A stretch of 64,000 nt of DNA, taken from the NCBI GenBank assembly GCA_019055375.1, contig JAHQIW010000448.1, positions 1-64,000 on the forward strand. Direction: 5' to 3'. Shown piece by piece: positions 11,346-23,025 of the stretch. A model generated the notes under the pieces. It was not told where the DNA came from. It saw only the letters and a list, made by a program, of their open reading frames with translations, and did not search any database. How positions within the stretch are numbered: position 1 is the first letter of the stretch; every line of letters starts with the position of its first letter. Made by a program: the position numbers and the translations under genes. Source of the DNA: Parelaphostrongylus tenuis. Taxonomy: Eukaryota; Nematoda; Chromadorea; Rhabditida; Metastrongylidae.

Positions 11346-12440
11346 TGTCTCATTCTAATGTTCGCATGACGTTTTGAAGGGTGGGCAGTGAATAATTATT
11401 GCAAAATTGTATCGCTGTCGAACCCCTGATATGATGTAGAATGGAGATATTTTGGTCGTGAAATCTTTATAAAGCTCACGAAGGATCATTATGTACCGAG
11501 TAGGGACGCCCTGGTTATCCAGAGCCTCTACAACCGCTTCTGTTTCTACTAAATCAAGGGCTTTTTCACATCTATCAAAGTGAGACAAAGTGGTTGCTTG
11601 CACTCTCATGAAACTCTGATGAGTCATGTGATCGTGTGGATGTGGTCTATAGTACTAAATCTCCTTCGAAGCCCTGCTCGTTCGCATGGCTTCCCTTCGT
11701 CCAGTGTTCTGTCAGCCCTACTTAAAATGATTCAAAAGAAGAATTCATACAGAACTGACGGCAAGCAGATTGCGCGATTATTGCCTATGTCGTGAAGGTC
11801 ATCCTTTTGAACAACTATACTTTCTTGCTGATTTTCCATTGGGTGGGAACCTTGCATCTGACAGGTAGCAAGTGAAGAGCCGAACCAGGATGTTGGTGAG
11901 AACTGCCGGCAAGTTCTTCAGATGTTCTGGTCTAATCTTGTCTAGACTTAATGCTGATCTGTCCTTCACCGACGATATAGCATGCTGGATTTTGGAAAGG
12001 AGGACAGATGGAACGACATATTCATCCTCTTTCAATCTATATGACGGTGAGAGGACATGGCCAGCGAAGAGATCCGAGTAGTATTATTGGATGATTTTTT
12101 TCCATAGCCCTTCTGGAGCCTGTAAGTGTCCCGTCAGGGCATCAGAGTGCAATCGTCTTGGTCTTGTAATTGGTGAAGCTTCATTGGGTTTTGCAGTTGC
12201 TCTTCCCAGCTTTCGTGGCTTCTGCGACAAGCGCGTGTTCGTAAACATCCGCGCACTTGGCGTACATAGAGCCAAAGTGAAGATATCCAACGAGCCGGTC
12301 GTATTGTTCGTCGATGTTGTCGACAACGGGATCTTTCCAAGAGCCGACTAACGATTTGAAAAGTACCAATTCATGGTTGTTCTGGGACTTAAAACGCTCA
12401 TAGCAGTGTACATTTAGAAGGGAAGCCACCGCGACGACTT
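11346..12440 (-). mobile_element. RTE middle fragment (endonuclease end to RT motif B)
   Basis: Minus strand: about 12429-12181 encodes the end of the endonuclease and linker (S-L-V-G-S-W-K-D-P-V-V-D-N-I-D-E-Q-Y-D-R). About 12035-11799 gives K-E-D-E-Y-V-V-P-S-V-L, and about 11627-11355 gives motif A remnants with D-R-C-E-K-A-L-D and D-F-T-T-K-I-S-P-F-Y. It stops at the start of the family segment before F-A-D-D, directly abutting the 3' end of the plus-strand copy. The two pieces are therefore separate insertions or a rearrangement. Confidence 0.82.
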
Positions 12441-14483
12441 ATTAGTAAGGTAATCGCTTGATCTACCCCGTAGCTCAATGTTGATTTACCACACTATACA
12501 TTAAAAAGGCTGCAGATATTGTTATTTTGCTGACGTTTTTATACCGCATCGACAGGAACTCTAGATAAAAACACATGAATGTAATAATACGGAAAATGTT
12601 CCACACACTGATATGCTCATCGTGCTTCCAGCGATTTATACTCGTGGTAAAAATGAAGGACAAAGGCAAGTGACAAATAAAATTTAGTCCTGGATATTAC
12701 TTCGTTATAAAAAGATGTTTTGAAGAACTGGAAACGCAATGTTGTAGCCAGAGATCTAACCTTAGTAATGATTACTAGCACTCCTACGAAAATTTCCTGT
12801 CCAGCAAATGAGATTGACTTGAAAATTTGTCTCCTCCTAACATATGTGTACCAAAAAAGTATTATGCTTCACTTCTTAACAACTTTTTTCACGCTTTAGA
12901 GCCAATCTTGTTAGTCTTTTGAAATCTTTCTTTTTCCTTTTTGCTTTGGGTAAAAAATTTTAAATACATCTCGGCACCACTTACAATTGTTATTAGAAAA
13001 GAAATATACTTTATGTGTTGTCCACATTAAACTTTATTTTTGATTTTTCTGGCGGGAGTAGAAGAGACGTGAAAGGAGAGCTGTGACTGTAACAGAAGCT
13101 GGAGTAACGAATAGAACATAACGATATCCTTCTATTCTGTTCAGGGACAGTATTCAAAAGCGTAATGTTGTGGAGAGGTTTTGATACACTTGATGATATT
13201 TAACGTTGTCTGGCCTCAACCAAAATTATATTTGGCCGGTAATGATATCTGTTTAGCAGAACGTTGTAATTACAGGATATCACTCAGACATATAAGATGA
13301 GCACTAATCTGTGAGCACTCTCACCATTACCTTTTCTATCAGAACCGTTTACCCGATATGATTACGAAAATGATGCCATTACTTTTTGAGAAGCTCATAG
13401 AACAAGGTAGAAGAGGCAGGGTTTGGTAGTCCACATTCTTCAGCTTTCACAGCATTAGCTTCATGTCACAAAGCGAATCATCATCTCACAGCGAACCCTA
13501 TTTAAGTTTAATATGTGTGGCTGTGAAGTAATTATGTGGAACAGTCTTTCTTACAGAAGACGAGATGTCAAAACATTGACCGACTAAAACTATTATTATA
13601 TCCTCGTGCTACCTTAGTAATCTTGGTAAATATGCAACACTTGCTTGTGAGGAGCGTTTAATCATTTTTTACTAGCTATAAGTCAATGAAACGCAATACT
13701 CGCATGATTTTATGTGCCAACATTTTTCCTCTATGGCTGCTCAGATAGGATTTGGAATAATTATTGCACGACTTCCGCCACCGAAAACAAAGAAACTTCG
13801 TGTCGATTTGCGGGCTTAAGTTCAGCCTTGTGAAATGTTTCAAACCAGCAGCTGGCTCTTCTCTTCCTGGTTACATGACTCTCTTTTGTTATCGTGTAGA
13901 TCCGTGATTCGAGTTCAAATGTTGTCAAAAATAATCCTTTCTGCTTTATGAATGAACACTGAACAGACTATTCATGCTTTCAGGCTAACACTGCTTTGCC
14001 ATTGTTTCATGCTACATTTACTCAGAGCTTTACCGCCGTTTTCATTTTGTCTTACCAAGACAAAAATTTTAACTGCTGACTGGTTGAAGATGAGCTTTCT
14101 TGCAACGCCCAAATTCTTGGATGATACGTATCTCCCCGATCACACCATGGATTCAAGAAAAAATGTAAATATATCTAAAAGGTTTCCACGACTCTTTGCT
14201 GTTGCGCAACTATAGTAGCCGAAAGATGTCGACTTTCTACACCCACTTTGATATGTAAAAGGGATTAGAAACAGGAAATTTCTCTGGCAAATTTCGTTAT
14301 CCACGGATGGTGAATTGAAGGCACAGTCATCAACATGAAAATGTCAGCCAATGTACTGGAAAATTATGATTGACTGAAGGAAGCTGAATAAGCAGCTCAA
14401 AACTGTCTTAATTCCATTGCCAAGCGACAAGCAATTTCGCCATGCAATTGTTCTCGATCCCACTAACTGTTTTTTGAAATCAG

Positions 14484-14583
14484 GGAACGCCGGTTATCAA
14501 AAAAATAGATGATAAGTTGAGCATGCAAGTATGTTTACCAGAGATCGAGAGCAGGCACCAAATGTTGGACATCAAAAATGCAG
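14484..14583 (+). pseudogene. candidate host exon in duplicated block, copy 1
   Basis: A 100-nt segment bounded by a gaaatcag acceptor and a g|gtactcc donor, open in one frame: K-K-I-D-D-K-L-S-M-Q-V-C-L-P, then E-S-R-H-Q-M-L-D-I. The copy at 60969-61068 keeps the same length, both splice sites and the open frame with about 20 of 33 residues identical, which argues for past coding. The L-P-x-x-E-S-R-x-Q-M-L-D-I pattern faintly resembles the region after the arginine fingers of AAA+ ATPases, but this is too short to call. No complete gene could be built around it. Confidence 0.35.
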
Positions 14584-14744
14584 GTACTCCGCGCCTGCCT
14601 ACAAAGCGATCACGACAAAATGCTCGCTTAATCCAAAAAGAACGCGAAGAAGAAACAAGTGTGCTTTCCATATTTGGAGGACTGACTTTGGAAGGGAGTT
14701 TTTGATGGGCCCTGAGGACGGCGAAAACATCGAAACGTCAGTTG

Positions 14745-15525
14745 TGATGCATCACCTGTACCACCTGTCGGTTCCGTTGATCGTCGAGTGACTCGAACGG
14801 GTACCAGCAACTCTTCCATTTTTCCCTATCGCGTGCAAGAGTAGCCCAGTGGGTCCTCCTCGCTCTAGGGATTCGCTGAGCATCATATCTTTCTTCTATC
14901 GCTTTCGTGAAGAAATCGGACCAACGGGTCAGTGGTCTTCCTTTAGAGCGATTGACGTCCCGAGGAATCCAGTCGGTAACGGCTCTCGTCCATCGGTTGT
15001 CGTTGAAGCGCATCACGTGTCCGGCCCACCTTATTTTCGATATCCTGGCGATGTAGAACGGCGTCTGTGATTTTCGATCGTTGACGTAAGTCGGAACTTC
15101 CGATCCTTTCTCTTATTTGCGAGATACGGGATACTCCTAACTATCGACCTTTCGACTGCGCGTTCGATAACGCCAAGTGATCTTTCATCCTGCTTACGTA
15201 GCGACCAGGTTTCTGCTGCATACGTTAGGGCAGGGATAATTGTCGAGTCGAAAAGGTGGGCACGGAGTCGTATGTTCTTTGTCCTCTTCACTACATCTTC
15301 GATGCTCTTAAACGTTCTTCAAGCAGCTCGTTTCCTCCTGCTCAACTCTGAAGCTAGGTCGTTCATCATGCTGAATTCACGACCTAGATAGACGTAGCTG
15401 GAACATTCGGAGACTATGTCGTTCCGTTGAGCGTGAATGGGGCATTCGAAACCCATCCGTTCCTCATGCACATTGTTTTTGTTAGAATTAGTTGAAGACC
15501 AATCTTTCCACAGGCGTTGTGGTGC
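14745..15525 (-). mobile_element. RTE 3' fragment inserted in duplication copy 1
   Basis: Minus strand from the K-I-G-L-Q-L block through Y-V-Y-L-G-R-E, A-L-T-Y-A-A-E-T-W-S and the G-R-P-L-T-R-W-S-D block to the family 3' end. It is absent at the matching position of copy 2 (near 61235), so it inserted after the block duplicated or was lost from copy 2. Flanks on each side share a short gttgtg(a/g)tgca-like string, a plausible target-site duplication. Several frameshifts are present. Confidence 0.88.
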
Positions 15526-15766
15526 ATAAATTGCATACGATCAACCACGTATATGCTTAACAAGAAAAACTAAGTAAGTATAAAAACGTGGTCAAAACAC
15601 GGCCGAGAGTAAGGTAGGGAGAGGACCTCTACGGCTCAGTGAAATATCTAGTGAAACCTTGGAAAGAATATCACCGGTCCGAATCTATCTAAGGTTCTAA
15701 ATTTTGCTCATTTCTCAGCATTGTCGTTGCTAGGTAAGTTAATTTTGACAAAATTTGCTTTCACAG

Positions 15767-15854
15767 GTATACAACAATTTGTCAAAACTGGACGTTGTTT
15801 ATCGAGATCTGGAAGAGCAACCATTTCCACTACTTGAGGCTGATTTAAATGCAG
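15767..15854 (+). other. candidate exon-like segment with acceptor and donor
   Basis: Bounded by a tttcacag acceptor and an aatgcag|gtgagg donor, with one open frame (L-S-K-L-D-V-V-Y-R-D-L-E-E-Q-P). The matching segment at 61489-61573 has the splice sites but its frame ends in a stop. Phase does not join directly to the 14484-14583 exon. It is either a dead exon or chance. Confidence 0.25.
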
Positions 15855-16929
15855 GTGAGGGAGAAGGCCACACCCCAATCATAGCTGTTCTGCCCAGTCG
15901 ACGTTTGAAGCGTTCAGTCTCACGTGCAATGTGCTAAGAATATTTCATTCTGCACAATGACTCTGCCATGAATCACTGACAAATGTTTAGTGAGTAATCG
16001 AGCCTGAACGTGAAGGCCTCCAGATAGATGATAAACATCAAGATGGAAATCATTAAAAAAAGTTGTGTTCAATCACTTCATTTTCATTTTGACTTACAAC
16101 ATAGAGCGCAGAGGTACCGTGCAGTGCTTACAAATGAATTTAGAGTTCTAATGCACACACGTTTTTCTTTGTTCAGAAAAAGACTCGAAGGAGACACCAA
16201 ATTTTATAAAACAACCACCAATTTGACCGCCTTTAGCTTGCGAAGCCTCATTTTTTCGGACAATACGTTCGAAACTTTTCATGTCGTCACCTATGAGAAA
16301 CAACTACAGTACCATTGAGCTGCAGCCAATCTATCACCTTTCGAGGTTCGAAAGTCCTGACAAGAGTATGCTAATATGGAGAACCGTCTCAAATTCTCCT
16401 TTGTTCTTTGGTGAAGAGAAAAAATGGGGTATGGGCGATTTTTGTGTAATGATCGTTTATTCTACATAGTTAACATAGTTAGTTTGGTCTACATAGTTAG
16501 TTAGTTAATTATATTACCTTACGGTTTATTTTGCTTTAGAAATGATCAGATTAAATTAATTCCTAGGTGGAAGAAAATTTTGTTTGTTATAATAATTCTT
16601 TTCGTTCGTGGAATTATGTGAGATATTGAGATACTGCAGAAAACAACTGTAGTCACTAGTGATCAATGCTTTGCCTACGTTGATCAGTGTTCATCAGCTT
16701 TCCAGCATTTTTAGCAGCACATGATAAAAGAACACGTTCACCGAACTCACAAAATTATTTGCCACTCGGGGCTTTTGTGTATGTGAAGGTTCGAACTCTT
16801 CATCAATGACTACTCAACAAGAAAATTGAGTAATTTTGTAAACATATTGGGCTAACCATGAGCGCAACTTCCCGTGACGATTAATCTGAGTCCCAAGACC
16901 GACTATCTATTAACCTCGGCATAGTTTGA

Positions 16930-17360
16930 TTAAATGAGTATTTTCTTCTGTTTTAGCCGTTTCGAGGTGTTATTGATATTATTTATTGAATACTAGCGAA
17001 GTATGCAACATAACAGTTAGTAATGCAGCATGATTATCGCATAATCGAGGTCTCTAACGTTTCGGCGGTCACCATCCTTCAGAGCCTGGAAAGATCAAAT
17101 TGATCTACAATCCACTAGACCAAAACCTCCATAACTAAAGCAGAAAATGTAGGAAATGAATTTGGATCTCATAGTAAAAACTTCATTTCAAAACACTCAC
17201 TGTTTTGATGTTTGGTCTATCAATTATTTATTGCAGACCAGCCGCTTAGGGTTAGTGCATCAATGGGCTGTGCCTAACTCAGGCCGGAAAGATCAACCTG
17301 AGGTGTAGTTCGAGGTCACGCGTGATTACGAGGCACTCCTCTTTCTGCTCATTTTGGGCC
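16930..17360 (-). mobile_element. Penelope-like element 3' end remnant
   Basis: Minus strand: about 17355-17279 encodes the last residues of the endonuclease (E-E-C-L-V-I-T-R-D-L, stop). The 3' untranslated region follows, containing a hammerhead-like motif near 17090-17050 (CUGAAGG ... CCGAAACGUU). It ends in sequence shared with the PLE at 28.0 kb (gaccgactNtctattaacctcggcat). It lies at the right end of the duplicated block. Confidence 0.75.
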
Positions 17361-17707
17361 TTTAAATGATTCGAAAGTTTCCACGTAACTACAATATGTA
17401 ATGATGATCCCTTCAGTACAATATTTTCGTTGTCATTCTCCTTACATTTCCATACAAACCTACCAGCATTAGGAGATATTTCACAACTATCAACGTAGAG
17501 GTTTCCTTTTGCTAATTTTCTTCGTGCCAAACTCTAAACAAATCAGAGGAGCACCAAAGATTTTTCCATCCTGCACATCTTAGTAAAAAATTTTACTCTG
17601 GTGATTACTCAGTATACTTTTCGCTAACCACTTTATTATTTCAGAAGACAACGGTTTGAAAGATAACATATCAGTGTGCATCGAAGCCCTCCACAAAAAT
17701 TTTGGTA

Positions 17708-18050
17708 TCATGAGACGGTGGCTACAGCCGAGAACAAGTGCGATCCCAGCGACCCGCTGCCAAGGCTCGAGCCGCTCTATTCACAACGCCTTGCCACATC
17801 TCTCTCGAACAATTGGCCAATATGATGTTTGAGGTCTACGGAAATTTTTTTCCCTTGAATTTGAAAACAATTGAAATATAAACCGTGATTGTTGCTGAAA
17901 TTGACAATGCTGTGGTCTGTACACTTTCGATCATCATTTGACCACTTGGTATGCACATCACCATTTTGGTTGCATATTGCAGTCACCATATTGCCAAAAA
18001 TTTGGCACTTCGGTGGCACCATGAACATAAATGCAAACAACTGCTTTATT
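17708..18050 (-). pseudogene. small secreted protein family, last two exons (copy C)
   Basis: Minus strand. The penultimate exon, about 18050-17884, encodes K-C-Q-I-F-G-N-M-V-T-A-I-C and then, after a frameshift, I-S-A-T-I-T at its donor. A 48-base AT-rich intron (17883-17836) ends in ttccgtag. The last exon (17835-17708) encodes T-S-N-I-I-L-A-N-C-S-R-E-M-W-Q-G-V-V-N-R and, after another frameshift, G-S-H-L-F-S-A-V-A-T-V-S, stop. The same C-x10-C pair and intron position occur in the copies at 40.9 and 53.1 kb. No signal-peptide exon was found upstream. At least two frameshifts make it a pseudogene. Confidence 0.72.
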
Positions 18051-18423
18051 CAAGCGCTTATTTCTTTTCGGAAATCAAACAGCGATAAGATCGAGTTTTG
18101 TGATTGGTTTTAGCTTTCATTGAGTAAACATTCGATTGTACAATCTTTGATAATATGAACCATTCAAAAACACTTCATTGGACACTTATATAGTTTCAAA
18201 AAATTTCTTCTCAACAACAGTTCAGAAATAGCTGGTGATTGATTTGGAAGATTATTCCTTGAAACAATTTCGTGATTGTGAATACACGAAAATCTTTCTT
18301 GAAAGAACAAAACCTTCTTCCTTCTTTCATCAGAAGTTTTGTGCTGTTTTTCTTCTTTTCTTTGTCTGTGCATGTTACTACCTATGTGTTGTTTTAAAGC
18401 ATTTTAACATACTAATACAAAGA

Positions 18424-18725
18424 TAAAGCTCCCGGCGTTGAACAATCCCCTGAGAGATGCACCCTGCATTCGTCTTCATTTTTAAACCTCGTTTGAAGTA
18501 ATTGAATGCATATCTGGCCTTTATAATGACTCGCGGTGGCCTATTGCTGAACCGAGTCAGTGCTGCTTATCCCCCGAGACAAGCCTGAGACCATTTCCAT
18601 ACTAATTTACCAACCCCGGAGAGATGGATGGCTTGGTAAGCCATGAGCGCGAGATCGAAACCATTGACTTCGTGTGCGACGCGGATCACCTCTAATCACT
18701 TGCGCCGCATGCGCTCTTTAGATGC
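18424..18725 (-). mobile_element. tRNA-derived SINE
   Basis: Reverse complement starts with a pol III promoter-like head (gcaagtgatt then a gatcgcg/cgatctcgcgctcat B-box region). It continues with a body shared with 29.75-30.06 and 33.60-33.90 kb, including 'gcgagtcattNNNaaggccagatat', and ends in 'gccgNgagctttat'. The A box is poorly kept in this copy. Confidence 0.72.
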
Positions 18726-19194
18726 TCATAGTAAACTTGAAGTCAAACTATAAACATTTTTGAGTTTACTGCATGTTTATACCATGACTACAAATAACTC
18801 CAGAGTGTAAACTAGACGCTAAAAAAGAAATACGTTTCATGAATCGATTTACGATGGAAAGTCCACAGATTCTCCATGTAAGTAAAATACACATATTGGT
18901 CGCCCAATTCGATAAAATCTGTATTTAGAAAAGCTGATATGTTCAATGCACACAGTTTCTTCGTGCATTAGAGTTGTTGACATCGCTGGATAATTTCTTA
19001 AAATCTAAACATTAGCAACGTTCCTAGGTAGTGTGAGCAATTTCTGATCTCAGGTCCTGATGTCTAACGAATGTTACGTTGAATGATGATTACTCATAAT
19101 CGGTTGTGTAAGGCCTGCGCTGACATCTACATCTTACCGTTCCAGTTGTTGATAGTTTACCTCATTTATCCATCGTTTACTTCATTTTTTTACT
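18726..19194. other. no recognisable feature
   Basis: AT-rich spacer between a SINE and a ribozyme repeat. No open frame of note. Confidence 0.4.
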
Positions 19195-19450
19195 AATTGT
19201 CTTTTGAGCCAAGCATGTAGTCCGTGATGAGCACTTATAGAGCCCAATACACGTCTTTCGGCTTTGGCAGCCTCGTCAGTTGGGCAGTATCCCTACGTCC
19301 TAGCCAGTCCTCTTTTGGACAATTCAACTCTCTTATATAGCGTAGGCGACGACGTACCATATACATCTGCTGTTAAGTGAAAGAAAATCTTTGTCCTACG
19401 GAGAACACATGTGTGTAGAAAAGGATTTTCAGTTTTTCCGTGCTACAGCG
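19195..19450 (-). repeat. hammerhead-bearing repeat unit (retrozyme-like)
   Basis: Minus-oriented unit of the roughly 330-bp family, carrying the ribozyme at 19285-19242. It shares with other copies the 'tNttNgagccaNgcatgtNgtc' flank on one side and the 'tagccaNtcctcttttgg' flank on the other. Confidence 0.72.
19242..19285 (-). ncRNA. hammerhead ribozyme, type I (one stem III mismatch)
   Basis: Minus strand 5' to 3': stem I GCCCAA; core CUGACGA; stem II GGCU, loop GCCAA, AGCC; core GAAA; short stem III GACGUG; cleavage triplet GUA; stem I UUGGGC. Stem I is 6 perfect pairs and stem II 4 perfect pairs. Compared with the copies at 29 kb (GCCCGA/UCGGGC and GAUC/GAUC), both helices changed sequence while keeping pairing. 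The one defect is G for C at the second stem III pair. Confidence 0.8.
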
Positions 19451-21010
19451 CAACAAAAACCTTCTCAAGAAATAAGCATAGTTTTGAAACAGTCGAGACC
19501 TACAGTATCGTATAATTACTAACATCTAGAGGAAAAGCCTCTCCAGCAAAATTGTACACAATAGCGAACGTTGGGTGTAAAATATATTTTTTTCTACTGA
19601 TACACCGCTGTAAGAAGGTTTTTTCAAAGCAGATGCATTTGTAATTTTTCGTTGCTTATGTTCTTGATGATTACCGAGATTCTTTGCGCTATAAAAAGGT
19701 CTGTTCAAGAAAATGTTGCTTTTTCATCTTCCTGCAGCCACCGTAAACTTGCAACGGAATGGTTGACAATTTCATGCAAATAATATATCTTCGATTTGTC
19801 ATCCATAGAAAGAAGAAAATTTCGAAAACATTTTCTTTTCTGAAATTTTTTTTCTCATTTGAACTGAGTAAAAACTCATTTTTCAGTAACCCAATAACAT
19901 TGGAGTAGTGAAATTTTAGAAGACATCTGGCAAAGCAGTGATAGTCTGAAAGTAATAGGCTCAATTTTGACGATATTGGACTCGGAATGTGAATCTACTT
20001 GACAAAAAACGCGTGTAGTGTACCAGCAAGGGAGGGACCAGTCAATGGTTTTAGACATTTCACAACACTCAATGTACGTCCGCTATTCGTCATAAGGCTC
20101 ATTCGTGTTTATATACGAAGCCGCTTAATAAATCTTCTGTTCACATGATTGCAGCAGAAAAATGCTGTCAACGATTTTATGGATCCCTGCGAATATAGCG
20201 TAGCACTTCTCCAAAACTGGTCAAAAATTACTTCGCACGCAAGTGTTGCTCGATATTTTTTTTAAACACTGAAGAGCTAGTACGAGGTCATGGTTAATGT
20301 TCCATTCAGACGCTTCGTCTTCCTCTAACAAGAATGAATCTGTTGATTTCTTAACAGGTACTCATACCAAACTTGAACACGGTCCGCTGAAAAACATTGG
20401 TTTACTATAAAATCTAGTGCATACCTAATGCTGCGAAAATTCAAAATTTGAACCACAAAGCTCTAATTCATTTGCCGTATTCTCTAGACCTCTCGCAATG
20501 GATTAACCGCTATTATAGAGTCGTAACGTATATGCAACTTTGATTAGAAACTGGACGGTGACAGGCTACTCAATTATAGTGGCCAATCCGTACGTCAAAG
20601 GGGACGTTCGATGAAACCAATAATAAAGAATATCATTTAGTTGCTATGCCACAATTTAGATTGTCCCACAATTGATCAATTCACCTTTTCCACCTCATCT
20701 ACTCTCACCTGAAAAAATTAGAAAGAAAGTCTGGTATTATGGACGACAAGAAATAGATATCTTTTTTCTTATCAGATATATAATATGTAATGCTATATTG
20801 ATATGTAATGCTTCAATAACGTAAGGAATTTTTAGCCAAAGCAAAAAAAAAGAAAAGATCTCAAAGTTTGCAACATTGGCTCTAAACCGTGGCAAATGTC
20901 GTTGTGTAGTGAAGTACAGAACGTTTTCTTATTAATATTCGTTATCCAGTGGAGCAATGAAACCGATAGGGGCTGCCATCTTCGTCACTGATCAGAAAAG
21001 TCATAGAGAA
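19451..21010. other. no recognisable gene
   Basis: AT-rich stretch without supported exons. Short open frames on minus around 19.69-20.06 kb lack homology blocks or convincing splice context. Confidence 0.4.
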
Positions 21011-21014
21011 GCGT

Positions 21015-21172
21015 AAGCGTAGTGGCGGTTCAGCGGGAGGTCACCGCGAGTCATTGTAAAGGCCAGATGTGCATTCAATCACCTCAAACGAAGTTAGAAA
21101 TTGAAGTCGAATGCATGGCGCCTCCTCTGGGATTGATTTACGCCGAGAGCTTTATCCTTTATCCTACCGATT
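21015..21172 (+). mobile_element. tRNA-derived SINE, 3' part only
   Basis: Matches the SINE body and tail: 'accgcgagtcattgtaaaggccagatgtg', then 'tcacctcaaacgaagttagaaattgaag', then 'acgccgagagctttatccttta' (each shared with the 33.6 kb copy). The promoter-bearing head is missing. Confidence 0.72.
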
Positions 21173-21309
21173 CCTAAGTAGTGATAGTCAAAACTGATAT
21201 CTTCTTGATACTGCCTGCAGGGCATAAGCTGCACTCGTCCATTTCTAGCTTTGCAAAACTTCTTCAGAATCTACGAGAATTCTTTTTTATCGCCTCGATA
21301 GCAACATTG

Positions 21310-21690
21310 CTATGTTTTGACATACATTCACGAGTTTCGACCTTGGCAGTCTTACCAGTCGAGCAGTACCCTTCGTCTTTAGCCAATCCTCTCGGGGGAA
21401 CCCAACCCCTTAAGACATGGCGACGCCGAACTTTTTACACGGTGCCATTGAGTGAAATATCACTGAATGAAAAGTGTTGTACACTCGATTTGCTCTTGGC
21501 TAATATCGTTCAACATATCACAGCTGTCGTTCAGAGTGTTTTCTTGAGACACGCTCAAATTTCAATATACCTTATGATCATTTACATATAACTATAACCT
21601 ATAACAGACCACATGCATGCCTCAACAATGATCATTAGACATACTGAAATATGAGCGTGGTCTTAAGCATTCGAAACGAATGGTATGATA
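21310..21690 (-). repeat. hammerhead-bearing repeat, decayed core
   Basis: Minus-oriented unit with the ribozyme position at about 21370-21325. The core reads CUGGUAAG in place of CUGANGA, so it is not a functional hammerhead, although the downstream CCAAGGUCGAAAC part survives. The unit continues to about 21560, where a second unit end begins ('ttttcttgagacacgctcaaatttcaatat'). A short inverted end follows up to 21690. Confidence 0.65.
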
Positions 21691-21861
21691 TATTCAAGTA
21701 ACTTTAGAATCGCAGAAGGAATTATAGCAGAAGAAGCGCAGTGAATAGTCATGCGTCCTGTGGAAAGGGAGAGCAGGTTCAATTCTCGCGTGAGGTGCAG
21801 ATTTTGCCTCTCACTCAACATTTTTGGGTACTTAAGAATCAATCCCTTTCCCATTAACCAC

Positions 21862-23025
21862 CGCCTCGTAGAATATCTTCACGTTAGCGCGATGAAAGCC
21901 GAGAGTCCTGAAGTCACGAAGAGACGCTTGGCCCGCAAACACTGAGCTGATACGTCAACGTGGAATCGCATGAGCTACAGGCAACCGAAACCTTATGCCC
22001 CAACTTGCGAAACGCTGCAGAGAAGCGGTAATAGAAGAGCTCAAAGAGAGACGAGCAGCAGTTATGGCAGAAGCTGCAGAAGCTGGGAACAGCACCCACA
22101 AAAGACAGCGAGGCCTCGTCAGTTATAAGATCAAGATGATTGCACTCCTATGTCCTGACGGGACACTTACAGCTTTCAGAAGGGCAATGGAGAAAATTAT
22201 CCACCGATACTACTCGCATCTCTTAACTAGCCATGTCCTCTTACCGTCATAAAATTGATCAAGGATGATTCTGTCGTCCCACTGGTCCTCCCTTCCGAAA
22301 TCCGACATGCTATATCGTCGGTGAAGAACAGAACAACATCCGGTCCAGACAGGATTAGATCAGAACACCTGAAGAACCTAGCACCAGTTCTCATCAACAC
22401 CTTTACTCGGCTCTTCACTCGCTACCTGTCAGAATGCAAGGTCTCCATTCAATTGAAAACCTGCAAGACCGTATTGTTATTCAAAAAGGAGACCTTCACG
22501 ACATAGGCAATTATCGACTGATCTGCTTGCTGTTCGTTGTCTATAAACTCTTCACTCGAATCATCCTAAACAGGATTGACAGAACACTGGACGAAGGACA
22601 GCCATGCGAACAAGCAGGGCTCGAAAAGGATTTACTACCATGGACCACATCCACACGATTACAAGGTTCACTGAAGTTTCACGAGAGTACAAACAACCAC
22701 TCTGTCTCACTTTCATCGATCTGAAGAAGGCTTTGATTCAATGGAAACAAAAGCGGTTATAGAGGTTCTGGATAACAAGGGCGTCCCTACGCGATACATA
22801 ATAATCCGTCGTGAGCTTTATGAAGATTTCACGACAAAATGCCTCCATTCTACAACAATATCACCACCGACGTAAGAAGAGGGGCTCGACAAGGCGATAC
22901 AGTTTTGCCAAAATTATTCACTGTCACCCTCCAAAATGTCATGCGAACATTAGAATGAGACGATATGGAATGAAAATTGACGGTCAACATTAACCATCTT
23001 CTCTTCGCTGATGATATCGCCCTCA
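21862..23025 (+). mobile_element. RTE internal fragment, ends at RT motif C
   Basis: Starts in the endonuclease-RT linker (A-M-K-A-E-S-P-E-V-T-K-R-R-L). An open stretch at 21995-22252 encodes L-A-K-R-C-R-E-A-V-I-E-E-L-K-E-R-R and C-P-D-G-T-L-T-A. RT blocks follow in several frames (S-E-I-R-H-A-I-S-S-V-K-N-R-T-T, I-G-N-Y-R). It ends at N-H-L-L-F-A-D-D-I-A-L-I-P, where a PLE fragment begins. Catalytic F-A-D-D is kept, but multiple frameshifts kill the ORF. Confidence 0.85.

Larger units (their letters stand above)
12535..17420 (+). repeat. segmental duplication, copy 1
   Basis: Collinear with 59098-62841, with many scattered substitutions and small indels. Landmarks shared in order: the unnamed repeat (12.54-12.84 vs 59.10-59.33), a candidate exon (14484-14583 vs 60969-61068), a second acceptor-flanked segment (15767 vs 61489) and a PLE 3' remnant at the right end. 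Copy 1 differs by an RTE insertion (14745-15525) and by about 260 bp of PLE 3' sequence near 16.86-17.12 kb that copy 2 lacks. Confidence 0.8.

Noticed and set aside
21325..21370. Possible hammerhead ribozyme in the 21.3 kb repeat
   Set aside because: The CUGANGA core is replaced by CUGGUAAG and stem I is not complementary, so it is listed only as a decayed unit.
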